From: JBMNRY01 sp050944915
Lineage (GTDB): Bacteria > Bacillota > Limnochordia > JAAZLZ01
DNA: 6,428 bases
Direction: 5' to 3'
NCBI GenBank assembly: GCA_050944915.1
Contig: JBMNRY010000105.1
Coordinates: 1-6,428 of the forward strand
Shown: positions 1 to 6,168 of the stretch, piece by piece
Position numbering within the stretch: the stretch's first letter is position 1
How the letters are laid out: each line of letters starts with the position of its first letter
The notes under the pieces: generated by a model
What the model saw: only the letters and a program-made list of their open reading frames with translations
Database searches by the model: none
What the model was told of the DNA's origin: nothing
Made by a program: the position numbers and the translations under genes

Positions 1-108
1 ATAAAACCTCGTAACGATAAGGGTTTGGGGCATAGCCTGTGGTGGAGAAGGGGGAGGTTGCAAGGAAAATATTCACCTTAGTGCATCATTGGATTAATAG
101 TTGATCCC

Positions 109-124
109 AAACTAGTTTCGAAAC
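109..124. promoter_or_regulatory. operator-like overlapping palindromes
   Basis: Two perfect 10-bp palindromes overlap here: AAACTAGTTT at 109-118 and GTTTCGAAAC at 115-124. Together they read AAAC-TA-GTTT-CG-AAAC, so the half-site occurs three times in alternating orientation. The element ends 31 bases before the start of the first gene of the operon, where a repressor or activator site would be expected. No regulator gene is present in the window and no convincing -35/-10 pair could be placed around it, so the role as an operator is inference. Confidence 0.35.
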
Positions 125-155
125 ATTAGCCAAGCGGAGGAAAGGAGAGTAATCA

Positions 156-1295
156 ATGCAAAGGAAACTACTAGTCGTCTTGTCGGTAATCATGGTTTTG
201 GGACTGGGTCTATCAGGAATCGTTAGCGCAAACCTGGATGAAAGCAACCCCATCAAAGTTGCTGTGGCGGCTTCTATGACCGGGGAAAACGCCGAATACG
301 GACAGGGTTTTGTCCACGCTTGCCAATTGATGGCTGATCAGTGGAATGCTTAAGGCGGCGTTTTGGGTCGCAAGGCAGTCGTCGTACCCTTTGACGACAA
401 GAACTCTGGGGAAGAGGCTGCTTCCATCGCCCAGCGGATCGTCAGTCTCGACGACATTGTGGCCGTCATCGGTCACTTCTCCTCCAACATGAACTTGGTA
501 TCATCCCCCATCTTCCAAGAGGCGGGCATGCTGAACATCACTCCATCGGCTTCCCACCCGGCCATTACCGATATCGGTGATTACATCTTCCGGAACAACT
601 CCCTAGTCTTCGTCGAAGCCGGTTATGCAGTAGAAATCGCAGTCGACGATTTAGGCAAAAAGAACATCGGTATGATCTCTGTCATGACTGACTGGGGTAC
701 CAGTACATCGGAAATCGTCAAGGATATCATCGAAAAGGAATACGCAAGCAAAGGGGCTAAGCTCGTCGCCCATGAACAAGTTCTGGTAGGTTCCGACGAT
801 TACAGCCCGGCCGTTACCAAACTTTTAGCCGCCGGTGCCGACGTTGTCATCTGTGTTGGTGAGTACGGTGTGGTAGCTCCCTTCACCCGCCAGTACAAAC
901 AATTTGATCCCAACATCGAGATCGTCTGTTTCTCCAACGCTTATAGTAAGCAGCTTATCGAACTTGGTGGTCCTGCCGTTGATGGCGTCCGCTTCCCAGC
1001 TAGCTTCTTTGCCGGCTCCACCGATCCGAAGGTTCGAAGCTTTGTGGACAATTTCGTTGAGCGGTATGGTTATGTACCCAACAACAGCATGGCCCAATCC
1101 TACGATACCATGGGGATGATTCTGGAAGCTATCGTAGCTACCAAATCTACCGATAGTGCGGCCTTGCGGGATTATATCGCCCAGATCGAATACGATGGCG
1201 TTACCGGTTTAACTCGGTTTGACGAGCGGGGCGATGCTACTAAGATCTACACCAAGGTCATGATCAAAAACGGTGACTTTGTGGAATTTAAGTAA
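156..1295 (+). pseudogene. HAAT-family ABC transporter substrate-binding protein, interrupted by an in-frame TAA
   Basis: This is the extracytoplasmic receptor of the importer encoded downstream (periplasmic-binding-protein fold of the LivJ/LivK type, Peripla_BP_6-like). The ATG at 156 follows a strong site, AAAGGAG at 141-147. Residues 1-25 form a signal peptide (MQRK, a hydrophobic core, then VSA before N26). No lipobox cysteine is present, so a soluble rather than lipid-anchored protein is expected. The mature part begins with the family opening IKVAVAASMTGENAEYGQG. Codon 66 (351-353) is TAA. The same frame then continues with GGVLGRKAVVVPFDDKNSG, the normal family continuation after NA-x-GG. 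The Ser-rich ligand-site segments around residues 109-110 (HFSSN) and 129-133 (TPSAS) follow, then a full second lobe to TAA at 1293-1295. Without the stop the protein would be 378 to 379 residues, a usual family length. The fragments are 65 residues (156-353) and an open stretch from TTG 363, which lacks a signal peptide and would stay in the cytoplasm if reinitiated. The family call is firm; whether the lesion is real or a base error is open. Confidence 0.9.
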
Positions 1296-1307
1296 AGGGT
1301 AAGGCAA

Positions 1308-1343
1308 TCGATAGGTGTTGGAGCTCGCTCCAACACCTATCGA
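1308..1343 (+). repeat. intercistronic 16-bp perfect stem-loop
   Basis: The arm TCGATAGGTGTTGGAG (1308-1323) is an exact inverted copy of 1328-1343, with a four-base loop CTCG. It starts 12 bases after the stop of the binding-protein gene and ends 13 bases before the livH Shine-Dalgarno site. The following bases (AATAATGATG) contain no T-run, so this is not an ordinary intrinsic terminator. By analogy with known hairpins behind binding-protein genes of ABC operons, it most likely blocks 3' exonucleases and stabilises the upstream message, giving more receptor than membrane subunits. That role is inference; the structure itself is certain at sequence level. Confidence 0.75.
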
Positions 1344-1356
1344 AATAATGATGAGG

Positions 1357-1399
1357 AAAGGAGAAAGTTGTTGGGGTAACCCGATGGCTGTGATGCAGT
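1357..1399 (+). promoter_or_regulatory. livH leader: distant Shine-Dalgarno site, short hairpin and mini-ORF
   Basis: AAAGGAG at 1357-1363 is the only strong ribosome-binding site before livH, and it lies 36 bases upstream of the livH ATG. The 12-base string GAGGAAAGGAGA (1353-1364) is identical to 137-148 in front of the binding protein. No in-frame start codon sits at normal distance, because TGA at 1391-1393 closes the livH frame. Between site and start there is a small hairpin, TTGGG-GTAA-CCCGA (1371-1384). There are also a three-codon ORF (TTG 1368 to TAA 1377-1379) and a 14-codon ORF (ATG 1384 to TAA 1426-1428) that overlaps the livH start. Reinitiation or folding of the spacer could deliver ribosomes to 1400; this is inference. 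Confidence 0.35.
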
Positions 1400-2281
1400 A
1401 TGTTACTACTACAACAGCAAATATATAACGGTTTAGCGATCGGCATGGTTTACGCCTTGATTGCCGTTGGTTACTCGTTAATCTTCGGCGTATTACGTCT
1501 AGTCAACTTCTCCCATGGTTCAGTTTATGCCTTTAGCGCCCATATGGCCATGTTCTTTGTGGGAATGAAGTTCGGTATCGGACCGGCCATCCTACTCAGT
1601 GTCCTTTGTACAGGCCTACTCTATGTGGTGATTAACAAAACGGCATTGGAACCCTTACGGCAGAAAAAGGGAGTGCGGGTAGCTTCCTTGATCACCACCA
1701 TTGGTGTGGCTAACGTTATTCAAAACCTGTTGATGATTATCTTCAACCCCCAGAAAAAACCCTTCCCTGCCTTCTACAACTTCGGGGTGTTGAGATCTGG
1801 AAGCATATTGATCCAATCAACCCAGATTGTCATGTTCGTTGTCTCCCTAATTCTCCTGGTCATTTTGTCCCTAGTCGTTAATCGAACGAAGATTGGCTTG
1901 GCCATGCGGGCTACGGAACAAAACTATAAAGCGGCGAACCTCATGGGGATCGACGTCAACTCCACCATCACCTTCACCTTCTTCCTTTGCGGTGCCTCGG
2001 CGGCCATCGCCGGAGTGCTTGTCAGCGGTTATTACCAGATGGTTTATCCGACCATGGGTGTCCTTGTGGGTCTTAAGGCCTTTGCTGCCGCCGTTTTCGG
2101 TGGGATCGGTGTCCTCCACGGCTCCATCGTCGGGGGATTGATCATCGGACTAGCCGAGAGCTTTGCGGCGACAACCCTCGGTCCCAGTTACCGAGATGCG
2201 GTGGCTTTCGTCCTCTTAATCCTCGTCTTGTCCATTCGGCCTGCCGGCTTGTTCGGCAAAAAAAATATCACGAAGGTGTAG
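1400..2281 (+). CDS. livH: HAAT-family ABC transporter permease, LivH type
   Basis: This is one of the two transmembrane subunits forming the import channel in the cytoplasmic membrane. The 293-residue product is highly hydrophobic with about eight likely membrane segments. It opens with the LivH-typical run QQIYNGLAIGMVYALIAVGY (residues 6-25), followed by RLVNFSHG (33-40). The cytoplasmic loop that contacts the ATPases is visible around residues 161-187 (NRTKIGLAMRATEQNYKAAN, then LMGIDV). The C-terminal half has KAFAAAVFGGIGVLHGSIVGG (226-246) and ends SIRPAGLFGKK, all typical. The length matches the family (about 290). The ATG at 1400 is forced by an upstream in-frame TGA at 1391, although no good ribosome-binding site is adjacent. 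The stop TAG is immediately followed by the livM ATG. A run of eight A lies at 2258-2265 near the end. The family is clear; substrate specificity is not encoded in this subunit. Confidence 0.95.
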   Translation: MLLLQQQIYNGLAIGMVYALIAVGYSLIFGVLRLVNFSHGSVYAFSAHMAMFFVGMKFGIGPAILLSVLCTGLLYVVINKTALEPLRQKKGVRVASLITTIGVANVIQNLLMIIFNPQKKPFPAFYNFGVLRSGSILIQSTQIVMFVVSLILLVILSLVVNRTKIGLAMRATEQNYKAANLMGIDVNSTITFTFFLCGASAAIAGVLVSGYYQMVYPTMGVLVGLKAFAAAVFGGIGVLHGSIVGGLIIGLAESFAATTLGPSYRDAVAFVLLILVLSIRPAGLFGKKNITKV

Positions 2282-3334
2282 ATGGTTATGAAGAAACCAA
2301 CGGTAGACAGTGCAAACAAAAGTTTCGTCTATATGTTAGAGTCCTTTGTTGACCAACATCGATTACCATTGTTGGTGGCTACAGCCCTCCTGCTGCTGGG
2401 GTTGCCCTTCTTTGGGGTTAGCCGGTACATCATGCGCATCATCATTATGATCGGTATCTATAGCATCCTAGGCATTGGATTAAACATCATGGTGGGCCAT
2501 ATCGGCGAGATTTCTCTAGGCCATGCGGGGTTTTACGCCATCGGCGCCTATACTTCAGCCCTGCTGGGGCTTCACTATGGGTTCAACTTTTTCGTCATCG
2601 CCGTTGCGGCCATCATCATCACCTTTATCTGTGGCGTGTTGCTAGGTATCCCTACCCTGCGGTTAAAGGGCCCCTATTTTACCGTCACCACCATGGGCTT
2701 TGGTGAGATCATCATGATCATCGCCATGAACTGGGTCAGCTTGACCAATGGTACCATGGGACTGCGGAACATCCCGCCTCCGAGGATTTTCGGGTTGCAG
2801 TTGACCTTGGCCAACAACGGTCTTTACTATCTCATGCTGGTTTTGGTAGCCTTGGTCAGCCTCGTCTATGTCTTGATGATGAATTCTAAATATGGTCGAG
2901 CCTTCAAAGCCATCGGCGAAGACGACGTGGCGGCGACCATGATGGGGATCAATACCGCCTATTACAACATCCTTGCTTTAGGTATCTCCGCGGCCATCAC
3001 CGGTTTGGCCGGAGCCTTCTATGCTCCCATGATCAGCTATATCGACCCTTATTCCTTCGTCCACGACGTATCTGTTCTCATTGTTAGTATCGTCATCCTC
3101 GGCGGTATGGGTACCTTGCGGGGTATGTTCTTTGGAGCTGCCGTTTTGGTTGCTTTCCCCGAAGCCTTCCGGTTCCTCATGGAGTATCGGTTTGTGATGT
3201 ACGGTCTTGTCTTAATCATCATGATGAGATTCCGTCCCCAGGGTGTTCTGGGTTGGAAGTCGGAACTTCCCTATCGTTTCCCCAAGTTAGCCCGGGCCCA
3301 ATTGACCGGGGAGTCGGAATTGAAGGTTAAGTAA
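2282..3334 (+). CDS. livM: HAAT-family ABC transporter permease, LivM type
   Basis: This is the second transmembrane subunit, expected to pair with the LivH-type protein. The 350-residue product has a polar N-terminal stretch of about 28 residues and then multiple membrane segments. The family hallmark is GLNIMVGHIGEISLGHAGFY and the following AIGAYTSALLG (residues 66-96). RLKGPYFTVTTMGFGEI (127-143) and the ATPase-contact loop KYGRAFKAIGEDDVAATMMG (203-222) follow. ILGGMGTLRGMFFGAA (272-287) and FRPQGVLG (317-324) close the core. The start ATG directly abuts the livH stop with no gap and in the same frame, which suggests translational coupling. A weak AAGGTG lies at 2273-2278. A second ATG at 2288 is an almost equally good start and would shorten the protein by two residues. 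The size is shorter than the enterobacterial LivM but normal for many other bacteria. Confidence 0.95.
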   Translation: MVMKKPTVDSANKSFVYMLESFVDQHRLPLLVATALLLLGLPFFGVSRYIMRIIIMIGIYSILGIGLNIMVGHIGEISLGHAGFYAIGAYTSALLGLHYGFNFFVIAVAAIIITFICGVLLGIPTLRLKGPYFTVTTMGFGEIIMIIAMNWVSLTNGTMGLRNIPPPRIFGLQLTLANNGLYYLMLVLVALVSLVYVLMMNSKYGRAFKAIGEDDVAATMMGINTAYYNILALGISAAITGLAGAFYAPMISYIDPYSFVHDVSVLIVSIVILGGMGTLRGMFFGAAVLVAFPEAFRFLMEYRFVMYGLVLIIMMRFRPQGVLGWKSELPYRFPKLARAQLTGESELKVK

Positions 3335-3340
3335 TTTGAT

Positions 3341-3384
3341 GAAGGGGGCAGTTGCTAGGTTTTTATCCGGCAACGAATGAGACT
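3341..3384 (+). promoter_or_regulatory. livG ribosome-binding site and start region
   Basis: GAAGGGGG (3341-3348) is the only purine-rich site before livG. It is close to an in-frame TTG at 3352 and 36 bases from the ATG at 3385, where family members usually begin (MAYLEVNSITKRFGG). GTTGC (3351-3355) can pair with GCAAC (3370-3374), which would fold the intervening bases and bring the site to about 12 bases from the ATG. The spacing favours TTG 3352; homology favours ATG 3385. Confidence 0.4.
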
Positions 3385-4155
3385 ATGGCATATCTAGAAG
3401 TTAATTCGATTACGAAACGTTTCGGTGGCTTAGTTGCCGTCGATAAAGTGAGTTTTGAAGTGAATAAGAACGAAATCGTCAGCATCATCGGGCCCAACGG
3501 AGCGGGGAAGACGACTATCTTTAATATGCTCACCGGGGTTTACGATGTGGACGAGGGCGAGATCATCTTTGATGGAGCCCCCATCCATAATACTTCCCCC
3601 CAACATATCGTCGAACGGGGGATCTCCCGGACCTTCCAAAACATTCGGCTCTTTCCGAACCTGCGGGTTGTGGAGAATGTCATCATCGGTACCCATGTGC
3701 GGACCAATTACAACTTGTTTGATGCCCTCTTTCAAACGGCCCGTTTTCAGCGTCAAGAGGCGGAAAAAGCAGACCAGGCCGTGGAGATCTTGAAATCCAT
3801 CGGTTTGGAAAACCGAATCCACGACTACGCACAAAACCTTCCCTACGGCGAACAAAGGAAGGTGGAGATCGCCAGGGCCATCGCCACGGGAGCGCAAATC
3901 ATTCTCCTGGATGAACCGGCCGCCGGCATGAATGAAAACGAAAGTGCGGAACTCTTGGCTTTCATCAGGGAACTACGGGATCGGGGCTACACCTTGATCG
4001 TAATCGAACACGATATGAAGGTGGTTATGAACATCTCCGATCGGATCTACGTTATCGACCACGGCAAGAAAATCGCCGAGGGTCTCCCTCAGGAAGTTGC
4101 CAACGACGAGCGGGTCATCCAGGCGTACCTAGGAGGTGTTACCACCAATGCTTAA
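3352..4155 (+). CDS. livG: HAAT-family ABC transporter ATP-binding protein, LivG type
   Basis: This cytoplasmic ATPase drives import together with the LivF-type subunit. Numbered from the ATG at 3385, the motifs are Walker A GPNGAGKTT (36-44), Q-loop FQNIRLF (84-90), signature LPYGEQRKVEIARA (152-165), Walker B IILLDEP (172-178) and switch His in IEHDMKVV (H209). The PAAGMN segment after Walker B and the insertion after the Q-loop (RTNYNLFDALFQTARF) are typical of LivG rather than LivF. All residues needed for ATP binding and hydrolysis are present. The start is uncertain: TTG 3352 has a ribosome-binding site (3341-3348) and gives 267 residues with an 11-residue extension (MLGFYPATNET). ATG 3385 gives 256 residues and matches the usual family start, but has no good site of its own. 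The gene begins 17 bases after livM and its end overlaps livF by 8 bases. Confidence 0.95.
   Translation: MLGFYPATNETMAYLEVNSITKRFGGLVAVDKVSFEVNKNEIVSIIGPNGAGKTTIFNMLTGVYDVDEGEIIFDGAPIHNTSPQHIVERGISRTFQNIRLFPNLRVVENVIIGTHVRTNYNLFDALFQTARFQRQEAEKADQAVEILKSIGLENRIHDYAQNLPYGEQRKVEIARAIATGAQIILLDEPAAGMNENESAELLAFIRELRDRGYTLIVIEHDMKVVMNISDRIYVIDHGKKIAEGLPQEVANDERVIQAYLGGVTTNA
4131..4136 (+). promoter_or_regulatory. livF ribosome-binding site inside livG
   Basis: A perfect AGGAGG lies within the last codons of livG, 11 bases before the ATG at 4148. It decides the livF start: the longer in-frame option, GTG at 4136-4138, overlaps this site and therefore cannot be the start codon served by it. Confidence 0.7.
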
Positions 4156-4855
4156 GCTTAGCCAAGTGCATACCTTCTATGGTTTTGTCCACGCCTTGCG
4201 GGGTATCGACCTGGAAGTGAAAGAAAAGGAAATCGTCTGTCTTATCGGTAGTAACGGGGCTGGCAAAACGACAACTGTTAGTTCCATCAGCGGCTTAGTA
4301 CCGCCCAAATCGGGTTCCATCACCTTTCGAGGTCAAGAAATCTCCCATATGGCGCCCTACGATATTGTCAATCTCGGGATCAGCCTCTGTCCCGAAGGTC
4401 GGGAAGTCTTCCCCGATCTAACGGTGGAAGAAAACCTGCAGCTGGGTGCCTTCATCGTCCAGGATCGGACGAAGGTCAAGGATGCCTTCGAGCGGGTATA
4501 TGAACTTTTTCCCCGGTTAAAGGAGCGGCGAACCCAATCTGCGGGCACCCTTTCGGGCGGTGAACAGCAGATGTTGACCATCGGTCGGGCTTTGATGAGC
4601 GGTCCCCAATTACTGATGTTAGACGAACCCTCCTTGGGGCTGGCACCTAATCTGGTGATCAGAATCTTTGAATTGATTAAGGCCATCAACCAACAGGGTA
4701 CCACTATCCTGCTCATTGAGCAGAATGCCAACATGGCCTTGAACATTTCCGATCGGGCCTATGTGATGGAAACGGGTCACATCGCCATGTCGGGACCGGC
4801 GGCCCAGCTGGCCAAGGATCCCAAGGTGAAGGCGGCCTACCTAGGTTTAACATAG
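4148..4855 (+). CDS. livF: HAAT-family ABC transporter ATP-binding protein, LivF type
   Basis: This is the second ATPase of the importer, expected to form a heterodimer with the LivG-type protein on the inner face of the membrane. The 235-residue product starts MLKLSQVHTFYG, the normal LivF opening. Motifs are Walker A GSNGAGKTT (34-42), the LivF-typical CPEGREVFPDLTVEENLQLG (81-100), signature TLSGGEQQMLTIGRAL (134-149) and Walker B LLMLDEPSLGLAP (155-167). The sequence IEQNAN (190-195) carries Gln192 where most ABC ATPases have the switch histidine; this Gln is usual in LivF and is not a defect. The protein ends KAAYLGLT, again typical. Its start overlaps the end of livG by 8 bases (4148-4155), indicating translational coupling. 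It closes the transporter part of the cluster, 70 bases before the hydrolase genes. Confidence 0.96.
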   Translation: MLKLSQVHTFYGFVHALRGIDLEVKEKEIVCLIGSNGAGKTTTVSSISGLVPPKSGSITFRGQEISHMAPYDIVNLGISLCPEGREVFPDLTVEENLQLGAFIVQDRTKVKDAFERVYELFPRLKERRTQSAGTLSGGEQQMLTIGRALMSGPQLLMLDEPSLGLAPNLVIRIFELIKAINQQGTTILLIEQNANMALNISDRAYVMETGHIAMSGPAAQLAKDPKVKAAYLGLT

Positions 4856-4871
4856 ATATCAGCGGTAAGGG

Positions 4872-4890
4872 GAGGTTGGGTTTCAACCTC
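4872..4890 (+). terminator. short stem-loop between livF and the M20 gene, possible weak terminator
   Basis: GAGGTTG (4872-4878) pairs exactly with CAACCTC (4884-4890) around a five-base loop GGTTT. Three further G:U pairs are possible at the base. Only three T follow (4891-4893), so termination would be partial at best, an attenuator lowering expression of the hydrolases relative to the transporter. A -10-like TAAAAT at 4897-4902 follows, without a convincing -35 element. Confidence 0.4.
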
Positions 4891-4925
4891 TTTGCATAAA
4901 ATTCCCAGCGAAAGGGGTCATTGCT

Positions 4926-6155
4926 GTGCTGACAAAAACCGAAGAACAAGTCTTAGCATTGGTCGATCGGGAGGAAGTCACTACCTTTATGCAGGAGCTC
5001 ATTCGGGCCCGTAGTGATTACCCCCCTGGCGATACACGGGAAATCGCCCAGTTATGTGTGGACATGATGAGCGAAGCCGGTATCGATACAAAAATCATCA
5101 CCCCCCCCGATACGGTGGTTTCACCCCTCAACGATGGTGTGCCCAATGAGATGAAAGCCACAGTCATCGGCACCCTGCAGGGAGAATCGGAAAGCCCTTC
5201 CCTGCTGCTCAATGCCCACATGGATACCGTCGCTGCAGGCGATCTTTCTCGATGGAAACATGATCCCTTTGCCGGTGTCATCGAAGACGGTTATATCTAC
5301 GGTCGGGGGGCCGGAGACGACAAGGGCAGTGTCTGTGCCCAGGTAATGGCGGCCACCTATATCGCCCGGGCTGCCGTTCCCCTCAAAGGAACCCTTTTTG
5401 TAAACCCCATCGCCGATGAGGAAGCCCATGCTTGGCGGGGTGCCCGCTGGATGGTTGACGAGCGCATTTTGGTACCCGACATGGCTATCGTCGGTGAACA
5501 GACCGATAACGAAGTAGCTGTGGGCGAAAGGGCCATCATCTTCTGTGATGTGACCATTAAGGGTAAGGCTGCCCACGGGGCCATGCCTTGGGCGGGCAAC
5601 AACGCCATCCTGCGGATGAACGAATTCATTAATCTACTACGCTCGGAATTGGAACCGGCCTTACAGGAAAACGGCCATCCCTATCTGCCGCCGACAACCC
5701 TGTCGCCCAATACTATCAAGGGTGGTACAAGAACACCGATTATCGCCGAAGAATGTACTTTGACCATCGACTGCCGCCTCTCCCCACCGGTGACCCATGA
5801 CCAGGTAGTCAAAGGCATGGAAGATCTCCTGAAGAAACTATCGGATCGGGGTCCAGCCTTCGAATGGCATATCGAAACCCCCAACGTGGATCGAGGCTTC
5901 GTCACCGATGTGGAAGAACCGGTAATCCAGGCTCTACTCAGCGCCTACAAAGATGTGACCGGGCGGGAACCGGTACCTACAGGTTATAACCAGCATAGTG
6001 ATGGCAGTCGCTTTGCCCGCTTAAACATCCCCATCGCTATCTTCGGTCCCAGCGATCCCCGGGTTGGCCATGCGGCCAACGAGCGGGTATCCATCGACCA
6101 ATTGGTGGAAGCGACTAAGGTTTACATCTTGGCCATTTTACGGTTACTCAGCTAG
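4926..6155 (+). CDS. M20 family metallohydrolase (ArgE/DapE-like deacylase or dipeptidase)
   Basis: This is a predicted cytoplasmic two-zinc amide hydrolase of 409 residues, the usual family length. The metal site and catalytic set are complete: His98 and Asp100 in NAHMDTV, bridging Asp131 in GRGAGDDKG (126-134), general base Glu165 and metal ligand Glu166 in IADEEAH, Glu191 in VGEQTDN, and the last His382 in GPSDPRVGHAANE. His217 in KGKAAHGAMP (212-221) marks the dimerisation domain that completes the active site. There is no signal peptide. The sequence resembles the ArgE/DapE branch (acetylornithine deacetylase, succinyl-diaminopimelate desuccinylase and many relatives). It does not look like the N-carbamoyl amino acid or allantoate amidohydrolase branch, so the substrate cannot be named. 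GTG 4926 is chosen because AAAGGGG at 4911-4917 sits 8 bases upstream. The gene is separated from livF by 70 bases with a hairpin, and the next gene starts 13 bases after its TAG. A C8 run occurs at 5101-5108 in the coding sequence. Confidence 0.92.
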   Translation: MLTKTEEQVLALVDREEVTTFMQELIRARSDYPPGDTREIAQLCVDMMSEAGIDTKIITPPDTVVSPLNDGVPNEMKATVIGTLQGESESPSLLLNAHMDTVAAGDLSRWKHDPFAGVIEDGYIYGRGAGDDKGSVCAQVMAATYIARAAVPLKGTLFVNPIADEEAHAWRGARWMVDERILVPDMAIVGEQTDNEVAVGERAIIFCDVTIKGKAAHGAMPWAGNNAILRMNEFINLLRSELEPALQENGHPYLPPTTLSPNTIKGGTRTPIIAEECTLTIDCRLSPPVTHDQVVKGMEDLLKKLSDRGPAFEWHIETPNVDRGFVTDVEEPVIQALLSAYKDVTGREPVPTGYNQHSDGSRFARLNIPIAIFGPSDPRVGHAANERVSIDQLVEATKVYILAILRLLS

Positions 6156-6168
6156 GGGAGTGTAGGCC

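Noticed and set aside
1..81. Tail of an upstream coding region
   Set aside because: One frame is open up to TAG at 79-81, but the translation is short, Gly/Trp/Arg-rich and not recognisable; other frames stop within the first 14 bases. There is not enough sequence to support a gene.
58..129. Sigma-70 promoter for the operon
   Set aside because: Candidates such as TTCACC (72-77) with ATTAAT (93-98), or TTGATC (101-106) with CATTAG (124-129), match too poorly or have poor spacing; none could be preferred.
351..353. TAA as a reassigned sense codon
   Set aside because: TAA ends livM and livG at the expected C-termini, and TAG ends livH, livF and the M20 gene; nothing supports a changed code.
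3430..3897. 155-codon open frame on the minus strand
   Set aside because: It lies fully inside livG, which has all ABC ATPase motifs; the reverse frame shows no recognisable domain and no ribosome-binding site, so it is a codon-bias shadow.
4136..4147. Earlier GTG start for livF
   Set aside because: The GTG overlaps the AGGAGG site at 4131-4136 that serves the ATG at 4148, and the family starts at MLKL.
4926..6155. Allantoate or N-carbamoyl amino acid amidohydrolase
   Set aside because: Tempting because of the downstream cyclic amidohydrolase, but the motif layout (NAHMDTV, GRGAGDDKG, IADEEAH) is that of the ArgE/DapE branch.
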